Source of the DNA: Frateuria_A sp035944355
GTDB lineage: Bacteria; Pseudomonadota; Gammaproteobacteria; Xanthomonadales; Rhodanobacteraceae
Assembly (NCBI RefSeq): GCF_035944355.1
Contig: NZ_DASZBH010000016.1
Coordinates: 186,001-250,000, forward strand
Direction of reading: 5' to 3'
Length of the DNA: 64,000 bases
The position numbers and the translations under genes were made by a program. Position 1 is the first letter of the stretch. Every line of letters starts with the position of its first letter. The notes under the pieces are model-generated. The model worked only from the letters and a program-made list of their open reading frames with translations. It did no database searches and was not told the origin of the DNA. Positions 48,743 through 56,947 of this stretch are shown here, piece after piece.

Positions 48743-49443
48743 GGCGCGTGGTTCCTGCCGCGGACCAGCTGCGGCCAGCGCAGGGCCAGCCGGTGCAACA
48801 GCGCCGGTAGCGCCAGGTGCGGCAGATGGCGCAGGTGCCAGCGGCGGAACAGATACTCCAGCACGAAGACCGCACCCAGCAGCAGGTAGGCGCCCGCGTG
48901 CATGTAGCCCTGGACCCACGCCAGCGGCACCGGCCATGGCGAGGGCAGGCCCAGCCGCGCCAGGATGCCTCCGGGTACCTGGCAGAACAGCATGGCGCCC
49001 AGCACCAGCGCCTGCCCGCCCAGCAGCGTGGCCCAGAACGCGGTGAGCCGGCGCGCATAGCGCGCGATGCCCGGCATCGCCAGCCGCGGCGTGCCTTCGA
49101 TGGCCTCGATGAACTGCGCGACGAGCGGCTGGCGCCCGGCCCGCAAGGTGCGGCCGAACAGCCAGGCGAGCAACACGTTCAGCAGCAGCGGCACCGCGTC
49201 CAGGGCGAGCGCCGCGAGGCCGCGCGCGGCAAGCCAAGCCAGGCCGCCGAGCAGGCCCAGCCACGCCAGCCATGCGCCCGGCCGGCCGGCGCGCAGCGCC
49301 GGCCACAGCAGCAGGCCTGCCAGCAAGGCGGACGCAGCCAGCGTCAAGGCTTGCCAATGGGTGAGCGCGCCGGCGACGGCCAGCAGCGGGTAGGCGAGCA
49401 GCAGCGGCAATGGGCGCGTTTGCGCGTGCCGGGTCTCGGACAT
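48739..49443 (-). CDS. Polytopic membrane protein of the aryl polyene cluster (COG4648-like)
   Basis: 234 residues with about six hydrophobic helices (for example 10-30, 36-55, 62-80, 85-100, 150-172, 188-208). It resembles the predicted membrane protein conserved in xanthomonadin/aryl polyene clusters. Its role is unknown and may be in lipid carrier handling. ATG 49443 is preferred; ATG 49458 would add five residues. Neither has a strong ribosome site, so coupling to the acyl carrier gene 85 bases upstream is possible. Confidence 0.75.
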   Translation of the reverse strand: MSETRHAQTRPLPLLLAYPLLAVAGALTHWQALTLAASALLAGLLLWPALRAGRPGAWLAWLGLLGGLAWLAARGLAALALDAVPLLLNVLLAWLFGRTLRAGRQPLVAQFIEAIEGTPRLAMPGIARYARRLTAFWATLLGGQALVLGAMLFCQVPGGILARLGLPSPWPVPLAWVQGYMHAGAYLLLGAVFVLEYLFRRWHLRHLPHLALPALLHRLALRWPQLVRGRNHAP

Positions 49444-49528
49444 GGCGTGCGCGTGCATCAGCAGAGGTGGGCGGGATGATCCGCGCAGGAACCTGTCGAA
49501 GGCGTCATTGCCGCGCGTGCACGCCCGT

Positions 49529-49798
49529 TCAGGCGGCGCGGCTCTGCTCGATGTGCGCCGCGAGCGTGGCCAGGCTGGTGAAGATGCGGCGGTTGTCCGG
49601 GTTGTCCGAGCGCAGCTGGAACCCGTAGCGTTTGGATACGGCGAGCGCGATCTCCAGCGCATCGATCGAGTCGAGCCCGAGGTCGCCGCCGAACAGCGGT
49701 GCGTCCGGATCGATCTGCTCGGCCGTCAGCGAATCGAGATTCAAGCTCTGGACGATCAAGGTGGCCAGCTCGTGCTGCGCCGCGGTCTGTTCTGCCAT
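49529..49798 (-). CDS. Acyl carrier protein of the pigment pathway
   Basis: 89-residue acidic helical ACP. The phosphopantetheine Ser is in 'GGDLGLDSIDALEIALAV' (LDSID, about residue 43). It carries the growing polyene for the synthase, reductase and dehydratases. It is the first gene of the minus-strand arm and starts at ATG 49798. Only one ACP is seen, although many such clusters have two. Confidence 0.9.
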   Translation of the reverse strand: MAEQTAAQHELATLIVQSLNLDSLTAEQIDPDAPLFGGDLGLDSIDALEIALAVSKRYGFQLRSDNPDNRRIFTSLATLAAHIEQSRAA

Positions 49799-49887
49799 TG
49801 CGTAGTCCGTACCCCATGTGTGCCTCCCCCCGGCGGCAGCGGGCGCGGAGTGTAACATAGCGGCCTTTATTCCCGGTTCCGCGACGC

Positions 49888-50883
49888 ATGGCTGAAGCTT
49901 GCGAAAACACCCTGGCCGAGGCCGTGCCGCCCCGTCGCGCGCCACGGGTCACCTACCGCGGCGGCGGGGCGGCCTGGGCCTTGGCCGAGGCCGGCACGCT
50001 GGCGGTGTTCGGATTTGGCGCCGGCGCGCAGGAGATGGAAGATCCCCGCTACCTGAGGATCGAGCTGGAATGTTTCGATGCGCCCGGGCCGCTGGAGGTG
50101 TGGCAGGTCGATGCACCGGTCGAGCACGGCTGCGATGGCGCGGTGCGCTGGGCGCGCGGCGGCGGCTGGCTGTTTGCCGGCATCGAGCTGGACGAGAGCG
50201 ACCACGGCGGCCCACGCGCTACTGCGCGGCACGCCTATGAAGAGCTTCGCTGCGTGGTCGGGGCGCACGCCGAGCGCCATGTGCTGCGCGTCTGGAATTA
50301 CCTGGCTGCGATCAACCAGGGCGAGGACGACGCCGAGCGTTACAAGCTGTTCTGCGACGGCCGCGCCGCCGGCATGGGCGACTTTTTCGCCGACGGCTTC
50401 CCCGCCGCCACGGCGATCGGGCACCACGGAGCGCGACCGGTGTTGCAGGTCTACCTGCTCGCCTGCGACCAGCCCGGTGAGCGGGTGGAAAACCCGCGCC
50501 AGGTCAGCGCCTGGCGCTACCCCAGGCAGTACGGCCGCACCCCGCCCAGCTTCGCCCGTGCGATGGCCTTGCCGGCGGCCGACGTGCTGGCGATCTCCGG
50601 AACCGCCGCGGTCGTGGGCCATGCTTCGACCCATGCCGACGACCTGCATGCGCAACTGGCGGAAACCTTCACCAACCTCGACACCCTGCTGGCCACCGCA
50701 GGCATGGCCGAGGGCTTCGACACCCATTCGCCGTTGAAGGCGTACGTGCGCCATCCGGCCGATGCCGCGCAGGTGCGCGAGTTCATCGCCCGCCGCCTGC
50801 CCGGCGTGCCGGTACTGCTGCTGCACGGCGACATCTGCCGGCGCGAGCTGTTGGTGGAGATCGACGGCTGGCGCTACGCCTGA
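49888..50883 (+). CDS. xanB2: Chorismatase XanB2-like (hydroxybenzoate synthase)
   Basis: 331 residues of the FkbO/Hyg5/XanB2 chorismatase family: a conserved 'HGGPRATARHAYEELR' region, 'VLRVWNYLAAINQGEDDAERYKLFCDGRA' as the central signature, and 'FFADGFPAATAIG'. XanB2 cleaves chorismate to 3- and 4-hydroxybenzoate and pyruvate. 3-HBA is the xanthomonadin starter and 4-HBA feeds ubiquinone synthesis. It is divergent from the ACP gene across 89 bases. Its 3' end overlaps the convergent kinase gene by ten bases. Branch specificity (3- or 4-HBA) cannot be read here. Confidence 0.85.
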   Translation: MAEACENTLAEAVPPRRAPRVTYRGGGAAWALAEAGTLAVFGFGAGAQEMEDPRYLRIELECFDAPGPLEVWQVDAPVEHGCDGAVRWARGGGWLFAGIELDESDHGGPRATARHAYEELRCVVGAHAERHVLRVWNYLAAINQGEDDAERYKLFCDGRAAGMGDFFADGFPAATAIGHHGARPVLQVYLLACDQPGERVENPRQVSAWRYPRQYGRTPPSFARAMALPAADVLAISGTAAVVGHASTHADDLHAQLAETFTNLDTLLATAGMAEGFDTHSPLKAYVRHPADAAQVREFIARRLPGVPVLLLHGDICRRELLVEIDGWRYA

Positions 50884-51407
50884 TCGCGCGCCAGCGCGGC
50901 ATCCGTCGCCCGCGGCAGCTGCGGCAGCAACTCGGCCACGCAGTCGTCGGCCGTGCGATGGGCGGTATCGATGCGCAGCGGCGGGTGGTCCCACGGCGCG
51001 TAGTCGCGTGCCGACACCCGTGCCCAGTCCGGCAACTCGAGGCCGGCGATATCCGCTCGCCGGGTTTCCACCCGGCGCCGGTGCTCGATGGCGTCGGAGC
51101 AGCAAACCTCGATCTCGACCAGCCGCGCCTGGGCGCCAGCGGCCGTCGCCCGCCATCCACGGCGCGCCTGCTCGACCGCGTTGACCGCATCGGCGATCAC
51201 CACGTGGCCGAGTGCGAGCTGGTCGCCGGCCAGGGCCATCGCGATGGCATAACCTTCCTCCTCGGGTGCGATGCCCGCGTGGCGCAAGGCCTGCTCGATC
51301 GTGTCGATGCGCAGGTGCACCGCGCCGGTGCGCGCCGCCAGCGCCCGCGCCAGGGTGGTCTTGCCAGCGCCGGGCAGGCCGGCCAGCACGATCAGCAGGC
51401 CGCTCAC
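50874..51407 (-). CDS. AAA-family P-loop kinase-like protein
   Basis: 177 residues. Walker A is 'VLAGLPGAGKTTLARALA' at the N-terminus. The rest resembles the AAA_33 (zeta-toxin/kinase-like) ATPases, with 'VVIADAVNAVEQARRGW'. It may be a small-molecule kinase. The substrate is unknown. It starts inside the stop of glmU (ATGA), so it is cotranscribed with glmU. Confidence 0.8.
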   Translation of the reverse strand: MSGLLIVLAGLPGAGKTTLARALAARTGAVHLRIDTIEQALRHAGIAPEEEGYAIAMALAGDQLALGHVVIADAVNAVEQARRGWRATAAGAQARLVEIEVCCSDAIEHRRRVETRRADIAGLELPDWARVSARDYAPWDHPPLRIDTAHRTADDCVAELLPQLPRATDAALARDQA

Positions 51408-52774
51408 TTGGGCTTTTTTTGCGGCCGCTGCCAGCCCTCCAGGCTGATCTGGCGGCCGCGTGCGATGGTCAGCGTATCGGCCGGCGCGTCATGGGTAACC
51501 ACCGAACCGGCACCGATGGTGGCGCGGGCGCCGATCGTCAGCGGGGCCACCAGCGCGGCGTTGGAACCGATGAAGGCGCCATCGTCGATGGTGGTGACGT
51601 GCTTGTTGGCGCCGTCGTAGTTGCAGGTGATGGTGCCCGCGCCGACGTTGACGCCCGCGCCGATCCGCGCGTCGCCAAGATAGCTGAGGTGATTGGCCTT
51701 GCTGCCCTCGCCCAGGCGGGCCTGCTTGGTCTCGACGAAGTTGCCGATGTGCACGCCGGCGGCCAGTTCGGTGCCGGGGCGCAGGCGTGCGAACGGGCCG
51801 ATGGCGCAGGCGCCACGAGTGACGACGCCTTCGAGGTCGCAATGGGCGAGCACCACGGTGCCGGCGGCCAGCTCGACGTCCTTGAGCCGCACGAACGCGC
51901 CGATGCGCACGTCGTCGCCCAGCACGACGCGTCCTTCGAGGACCACGTCGATGTCCAGTTCCACGTCCATGCCGGCATCGACCGTGCCGCGCAGCTCCAG
52001 TCGGCGCGGATCGGCGATGCGCACGCCGGCGAGCATCAGCTCGCGCGTCGCGCGGCGGCGGTGGTGGTCCTCCAGCTCGGCCAGCTGCACCGGGTTGTTG
52101 GCTCCGGCCGCCTCGACGGGATCGGCGCATTCCACGCAGGCGGCCGGGCAGCCCTCGGCGGCGGCCATCGCGAACACGTCGGTGAGGTAGTACTCGCCCT
52201 GCGCGTTGTTGCGGTCCAGCCGGGCGATCCACCGGGCGAGCGCTGCCACATCGCCGGCCAGGATGCCGGTATTGACCAGGCGGATCGAACGCTGGGCGGT
52301 ATCGGCGTCCTTCTCCTCGACCACGCCGGCGACACGGCCGGATGGGTCGCGCAACACGCGGCCGTAGCCGTGCGGGTCCTCCAGCGCGGTGGCAAGCAGG
52401 GCCAGGCCCGAGGTCTGTGCGAGCGGTGCGAGCGTGCTGGCGCGCAACAGCGGTACGTCGCCGTAGAGCACGAGCACGCGCGCCTCGCCCGGGATGCCTG
52501 CAAGCGCCTGTGCGAGCGCATGGCCGGTACCGAGGCGCTCGGTCTGTTCGACCCAGCGCAGGTCCGCTTCCTGGGCGAAGGCGGCGCGCAACTGGTCGCC
52601 GGCATGTCCGTAGACCACGTGGATCGCGAACGGTGAAAGCGCGCGCGCCGTGTCCAGCACGTGCGCCAGCAGCGGGCGACCCGCCAGCGGCATGAGCACC
52701 TTGGGCTTGCGCGATTTCATCCGCTTGCCCTCGCCGGCGGCGAGGATCACGACGTGCAGGGGCGTGGCTGGCAT
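51404..52774 (-). CDS. glmU: Bifunctional GlmU (UDP-GlcNAc pyrophosphorylase / GlcN-1-P acetyltransferase)
   Basis: 456 residues. The N-terminal pyrophosphorylase has 'ILAAGEGKRMKSRKPKVLMPL' (about residues 10-30). A C-terminal left-handed beta-helix carries the acetyltransferase ('GAFVRLKDVELAAGT', 'IGNFVETKQARLGEGSKANHL', 'GAGTITCNYDGANK'). It makes UDP-GlcNAc for peptidoglycan and LPS. Its place downstream of the atp operon is conserved in gammaproteobacteria. The start is ATG 52774; upstream codons are not supported. Confidence 0.96.
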   Translation of the reverse strand: MPATPLHVVILAAGEGKRMKSRKPKVLMPLAGRPLLAHVLDTARALSPFAIHVVYGHAGDQLRAAFAQEADLRWVEQTERLGTGHALAQALAGIPGEARVLVLYGDVPLLRASTLAPLAQTSGLALLATALEDPHGYGRVLRDPSGRVAGVVEEKDADTAQRSIRLVNTGILAGDVAALARWIARLDRNNAQGEYYLTDVFAMAAAEGCPAACVECADPVEAAGANNPVQLAELEDHHRRRATRELMLAGVRIADPRRLELRGTVDAGMDVELDIDVVLEGRVVLGDDVRIGAFVRLKDVELAAGTVVLAHCDLEGVVTRGACAIGPFARLRPGTELAAGVHIGNFVETKQARLGEGSKANHLSYLGDARIGAGVNVGAGTITCNYDGANKHVTTIDDGAFIGSNAALVAPLTIGARATIGAGSVVTHDAPADTLTIARGRQISLEGWQRPQKKPK

Positions 52775-52835
52775 CTTCGACCCATGGTGAGGTGGCAGGC
52801 CGGCGAGGATAGCAGCGCTCGCCTGAGCGGACGGA

Positions 52836-53918
52836 TCAGTCCTTCTTCGCGGGCGCGGGCTTGAGGTCCTCGAGCTTGGGCGAGTAAGCCTGGACGAAGG
52901 CGTTGTGCAGCACACCGACGATCGCGCCCCAGGTGCTGATGTCCTTGTTGTCGATGCGGCCGCTGATCGGTATGCGGGTGGCGAACTGGTCCTGCTGGTG
53001 GTTCTTGAACAGCGAGGTGATGCCCTGCGCGAGGGCCTCCCAGGCGATACGCAGCGGGTTCTGGTGTTCTTCCTCTACGTCCTGCTTCCAGCTGAAGATC
53101 TGCACGTCGTGCAGCAACGGCTTGGCATAACCGTCGAGCGCGCCGTCCTTGGCCTCCAATTGCATCACGAAGGTGCCGTGCCCGCCGGCAAAGTCCAGCT
53201 TGGCGTAGGCGCGGGCCAGGTCGTTGAGGCGCGTCAGCTCGATGTCGTTCACGCGCAGGGCGAAGGTGAAGTCCAGCAGTTGCGGCGCGAGCGGGTCGAA
53301 GCTGGCCTTGGCGGTCAGCGGAGCGTTGCCAAGTACCTTGGCGGTGGCATCGAGGTCGGCTACGCGCCGGCCTTGGCTGCGGTCGGCGTTGGTCAGGTTG
53401 ACCACGGTGGCGTCGACGTCGGTCATCTTCAAATCGACCTTCGGCTTCGATACGAAATTGTGGAAGGTGACCTGGCTGCGGCGCACGCGCACCTCGTCCA
53501 GCCGGATCGGCAGCAGCATTTCCAGCTGCTGGCGCCAGTCCACGCCCTTGCCGGACTGGCCGGAGGCCTTGCCCTCGCCATCGACGAAGTTGAGGCTGGC
53601 CTGGTCGAACTCGACGCGCCCGCGCACGGTGCCGTGGGTCAGCGCGCGCCAGCTCAGAGCGATGTCGGTGGTGGCGGCGGAGAAGAACGGCACCGGCACC
53701 TTGCCGGTGACCTTGTCGATCCGCAGGGCGTCGATGCTGTAGGCGCCGCGCCAGAGATGGATGTCGATGTCGGCGATGTGGCCGTGGTAATCGCCCATGT
53801 GGTCCATCTTGCGGTTGAGGTAGTCCTTGACCACATAGGGTAGGGCCAGTCGCGCCGCCACCAGCAGCGCGACGATGGCCAGCACGACGATCAGCGTGCG
53901 GCGGGCGACGTGTCTCAT
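52836..53918 (-). CDS. DUF748-like envelope protein
   Basis: 360 residues: an N-terminal membrane helix (about 9-27), then a beta-rich periplasmic part resembling AsmA/DUF748 proteins ('HIADIDIHLWRGAYSIDALRIDK', 'FDQASLNFVDGEGK'). CAGGAG precedes ATG 53918. Such proteins are thought to bridge the membranes for lipid transfer, but evidence for this one is only by fold. It ends in a Lys-rich tail. Confidence 0.7.
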   Translation of the reverse strand: MRHVARRTLIVVLAIVALLVAARLALPYVVKDYLNRKMDHMGDYHGHIADIDIHLWRGAYSIDALRIDKVTGKVPVPFFSAATTDIALSWRALTHGTVRGRVEFDQASLNFVDGEGKASGQSGKGVDWRQQLEMLLPIRLDEVRVRRSQVTFHNFVSKPKVDLKMTDVDATVVNLTNADRSQGRRVADLDATAKVLGNAPLTAKASFDPLAPQLLDFTFALRVNDIELTRLNDLARAYAKLDFAGGHGTFVMQLEAKDGALDGYAKPLLHDVQIFSWKQDVEEEHQNPLRIAWEALAQGITSLFKNHQQDQFATRIPISGRIDNKDISTWGAIVGVLHNAFVQAYSPKLEDLKPAPAKKD

Positions 53919-53991
53919 GCGCGCTCCTGGCAGCCCAGCTCGCCTTGAGTCTAGGCGCGCAAGTGTGGGCGCCGTGTCCAAGGCGGCGCGA

Positions 53992-54510
53992 TCAGCGGGC
54001 CGCCTGCTCCGGACCGGACGTCACTGCGGTATGGCCGTGCTCGCAGCGGAAGGTGAAAACGTAGTCAAGGCTGAAGGGCTTGGCCTCGCTGTCCACCGGG
54101 TGGCTGGCGCCGTCTGCGTCGGCAGCCCAGCGGGTGATCGTGAGCGGGGTGTAGCGCCAGCCCTGCACGGCCTGGCGTACGGCGTCGGCGAAAGGGCTTA
54201 GCGCCTGCGGCGGGCTCATCCGCACTTCATCGACGCTGCCCCGTGCGTCAACGATCACCCTTGCCGGCAGTTCGACCCGCGGCTGGCAGGTGGCAAGCAT
54301 GGCATCGGGGTAGGTGGGTGCTGGGTGCGCCTCGAGCGTGGCGCCTATGGCGATCTGCCCCATCGCCAGGTGGTAGTGCGCCAGGCCAGTGCCTTCGGCG
54401 GCGCGGTAACTGGCCGAACCGAAGCCAGGTTCGGCGGGCGGCCTCGATGCCGTGTGAGCACAGCCGGCCAGCAGCGTGGCGGCTGCGAGCAGAGTGATCG
54501 CGCGGGTCAT
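53992..54510 (-). CDS. Lipoprotein with TonB C-terminal-like domain
   Basis: 172 residues: signal with lipobox 'LLAGC' (Cys about residue 16) and a C-terminal region resembling the TonB energy-transducing fold ('VELPARVIVDARGSVDEVRM', 'FADAVRQAVQGWRYTPL'). It lacks a membrane anchor and Pro-rich stretch of true TonB, so it is more likely a stand-alone periplasmic protein of this fold. Function is unknown. Confidence 0.68.
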   Translation of the reverse strand: MTRAITLLAAATLLAGCAHTASRPPAEPGFGSASYRAAEGTGLAHYHLAMGQIAIGATLEAHPAPTYPDAMLATCQPRVELPARVIVDARGSVDEVRMSPPQALSPFADAVRQAVQGWRYTPLTITRWAADADGASHPVDSEAKPFSLDYVFTFRCEHGHTAVTSGPEQAAR

Positions 54511-54573
54511 GGTCGTCCCTCCTGGATGCCGTGGGACAGCCTAGCGGGCAGGGACGCAAGTACCAAGTTCGCA

Positions 54574-54720
54574 GGAGAGGCTCTGCCTCCTCTTTCCTCC
54601 CGGGAGAGGACCGCGGTGAGGGGTTGGGGCTCGCGGGAAGCTTGGCGAGCGGCAACTTGGAAGCCAAGTCCTTTCGCAACAGTGGCCTCTCACGCCAACC
54701 CTCTCCCCGGAGGAGGAGCT
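54574..54720. repeat. Inverted pair of CCCTCTCC/GGAGAGG repeats
   Basis: One element (54574-54632, with CCGGGAGAGG and GGTGAGGGGTTGGGG) and a reverse-oriented element (54690-54720, with CCAACCCTCTCCCC). They fill the gap between the lipoprotein gene and atpC and resemble the inverted pair at 14534-14693. Confidence 0.65.
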
Positions 54721-54724
54721 AAAA

Positions 54725-54760
54725 GAGCAGAAACGAAAACGCCGGCGCGAGGCCGGCGTC
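54725..54760 (-). terminator. Terminator of the atp operon
   Basis: Minus strand: ACGCCGGC, CTCGC loop, GCCGGCGT, then TTTCGTTTCTG. The stem is at 54739-54759, 23 bases past the atpC stop. GC-rich stem plus a partial U-run. Confidence 0.8.
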
Positions 54761-54782
54761 TTTCGTCAGGCCAGGAAGCCCG

Positions 54783-55211
54783 TCAGTGCTTGAGGTTCCT
54801 GCGCAGGCGCTCCAGCGCCTGCAGCTGGGTCAGCGCGGCGACCAGCTTGGCCTGCGCCTCGGCCACGTCGATGGCGTCGGAGCGGTTGGCCAGCGCGTCC
54901 TCGGCTTCCTTTTTGGCGGCCAGCGCGGCGGCTTCGTCGATGTCCTCCGAACGCAGCGCGGTATCGGCCAGTACGGTGACCGCGTGCGGCTGCACTTCCA
55001 GGATGCCGCCGCCGGTGATCGAGATGTCTACCTTCTCGCCGCCGGCCTCGGTCACGACGACCTTGCCCGGCTTGAGGCGGGTGATCAGCGGGGCGTGGCG
55101 CGGGGTGATGCCGAGCTCGCCCTGGTCGCCGGTGGCGACGACCATCGTGGCCTCGCCCGAGTAGATCGCGGCTTCGGCGCTGACGACTTCGACGCGGATG
55201 GTGGTTGCCAT
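54783..55211 (-). CDS. atpC: ATP synthase F1 epsilon subunit
   Basis: 142 residues with an N-terminal beta-sandwich ('IRVEVVSAEAAIYSGEATMVVATGDQGELGI', shown only as the typical pattern of the family) and two C-terminal helices ending 'LQALERLRRNLKH'. It regulates ATP hydrolysis in the F1 stalk. A 114-base spacer, filled by a GGGAACGG repeat element, separates it from atpD, so its translation may be adjusted separately. The ribosome site is weak. Confidence 0.96.
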   Translation of the reverse strand: MATTIRVEVVSAEAAIYSGEATMVVATGDQGELGITPRHAPLITRLKPGKVVVTEAGGEKVDISITGGGILEVQPHAVTVLADTALRSEDIDEAAALAAKKEAEDALANRSDAIDVAEAQAKLVAALTQLQALERLRRNLKH

Positions 55212-55233
55212 GGGTTTGTCTCGCTGTGCTCGA

Positions 55234-55319
55234 CGGGAACGGGAACGGGGAACGGGGAACGGAAGGCCCAGGCTACGGCGAACTACACGTTCCCCGCTCC
55301 CTGTGCCCCATTCCCCGCC
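55234..55319 (-). repeat. GGGAACGG long-hairpin element, atpD-atpC spacer
   Basis: A G-rich arm built of GGGAACG units (55234-55262) and a complementary C-rich arm (55288-55319) can fold into one long imperfect hairpin. On the minus strand it directly precedes the atpC start region. A second copy is at 57890 in the atpA-atpG spacer, and the 25 bases between each element and its start codon are also alike. Confidence 0.7.
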
Positions 55320-55325
55320 TTTACA

Positions 55326-56759
55326 TCAGGCCGCCTTCTTGGCGGACATCTCCTCGCCCTTCTTGATCGCCTCGTCGATGCCGCCGACCATGTAGAACGC
55401 CTGCTCCGGCAGGTGGTCGACGTCGCCGTCCACGATCATCTTGAAGCCGCGGATGGTCTCGGCCAGCGAGACGTACTTGCCCGGCGCGCCGGTGAACACT
55501 TCGGCCACGTGGAAAGGCTGGCTGAAGAAGCGCTCGCACTTGCGCGCGCGCGACACCACCTGCTTGTCTTCCTCGGACAGCTCGTCCATGCCCAGGATCG
55601 CGATGATGTCCTTGAGCTCCTTGTAGCGCTGCAGCGTGCCCTGCACGCGGCGGGCGACGTCGTAGTGCTCGGCGCCGATCACGTTCGGATCGAGCTGGCG
55701 ACTGGTCGAATCCAGCGGGTCCACCGCCGGATAGATGCCCAGCGCGGCGATGTTACGCGACAGCACCACGGTGGCGTCCAGATGGGCGAACGTCGTGGCC
55801 GGCGACGGGTCGGTCAGGTCGTCCGCGGGCACGTACACGGCCTGGATCGAGGTGATCGAGCCGGTCTTGGTGGAGGTGATGCGCTCCTGCAGCACGCCCA
55901 TTTCCTCGGCCAGGGTCGGCTGGTAGCCCACCGCGGAGGGCATACGGCCGAGCAGCGCGGACACCTCGGTGCCGGCCAGGGTGTAGCGGTAGATGTTGTC
56001 GACGAACAGCAGCACGTCCTTGCCCTTGCCGGACGCGTCCTTCTGGTCGCGGAAGTACTCGGCCATGGTCAGGCCGGTCAGCGCCACGCGCAGGCGGTTG
56101 CCCGGCGGCTCGTTCATCTGGCCGTAGACCATCGCCACCTTCGACTCGGGCAGGTTGTCGAGCTTGACCACGCCCGCGTCCTGCATCTCGTGGTAGAAGT
56201 CGTTGCCCTCGCGGGTACGCTCGCCCACGCCGGCGAACACCGACAGGCCCGAGTGCTGGGTCGCGATGTTGTTGATCAGCTCGAGCATGTTCACGGTCTT
56301 GCCCACGCCGGCGCCGCCGAACAGGCCGACCTTGCCGCCCTTGGCGAACGGGCAGACCAGGTCGATCACCTTGATGCCGGTCTCGAGCAGCTCATTGGCC
56401 GCGGCCTGCTCGTCATAGGTCGGCGCTTCGCGATGGATGACCCAGTGGTCTTCCGCGTTGATCGGGCCGACCTCGTCGATCGGGTTGCCGAGCACGTCCA
56501 TGATGCGGCCGAGCGTGGCGCTGCCGACCGGCACCTTGATGCCCTCGCCGGTGTTGCGCGCGACCAGGCCGCGACGCAGGCCTTCGGTGGAGCCCAGCGC
56601 GATGGTGCGCACGACGCCGTCGCCCAGCACCTGCTGGACCTCCAGCGTGATGTCCATGCCGTCGATCTTCAGTGCGTCGTACACCTGCGGCACCTGATCG
56701 CGCGCGAACTCGACGTCGATGACCGCGCCGATGATCTGAACAACTTTGCCCTGGCTCAT
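55326..56759 (-). CDS. atpD: ATP synthase F1 beta subunit
   Basis: 477 residues, catalytic subunit. The P-loop is 'GGAGVGKTVNMLELINNIA', with the catalytic Glu region 'GVGERTREGNDFY' and Walker B-type 'LLFVDNIYRYTLAGTEV'. The start ATG 56759 follows CCGGAG. The longer ORF start has no support. Confidence 0.98.
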   Translation of the reverse strand: MSQGKVVQIIGAVIDVEFARDQVPQVYDALKIDGMDITLEVQQVLGDGVVRTIALGSTEGLRRGLVARNTGEGIKVPVGSATLGRIMDVLGNPIDEVGPINAEDHWVIHREAPTYDEQAAANELLETGIKVIDLVCPFAKGGKVGLFGGAGVGKTVNMLELINNIATQHSGLSVFAGVGERTREGNDFYHEMQDAGVVKLDNLPESKVAMVYGQMNEPPGNRLRVALTGLTMAEYFRDQKDASGKGKDVLLFVDNIYRYTLAGTEVSALLGRMPSAVGYQPTLAEEMGVLQERITSTKTGSITSIQAVYVPADDLTDPSPATTFAHLDATVVLSRNIAALGIYPAVDPLDSTSRQLDPNVIGAEHYDVARRVQGTLQRYKELKDIIAILGMDELSEEDKQVVSRARKCERFFSQPFHVAEVFTGAPGKYVSLAETIRGFKMIVDGDVDHLPEQAFYMVGGIDEAIKKGEEMSAKKAA

Positions 56760-56829
56760 GGATGTGCTCCGGATGGATTCTTTCAAGTTTTCGTTACAGC
56801 GCCGCCGAAGCGTCGCTCTATCTAAGAGT

Positions 56830-56946
56830 GCAACCATGGATGGTTGCTTTTTGATCTTGCCGTGCGATCACGGATGATCGCCTTGATTCAACCGCGGCCA
56901 TGGATGGCCGCTTCTCGACTTGCTTCTGCAGGCATGGATGCCTGCA
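56830..56946 (-). repeat. Four tandem AYGGAT-loop hairpins, atpG-atpD spacer
   Basis: Plus-strand hairpins with 6-7 bp perfect stems and a hexaloop: GCAACC-ATGGAT-GGTTGC (56830-56847), GCGATC-ACGGAT-GATCGC (56864-56881), GCGGCC-ATGGAT-GGCCGC (56894-56911), TGCAGGC-ATGGAT-GCCTGCA (56927-56946). Centre spacing is 30-34 bases. The last one abuts the atpG stop. Stem sequences differ between copies while the loop is kept. Confidence 0.85.
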
Positions 56947-56947
56947 C

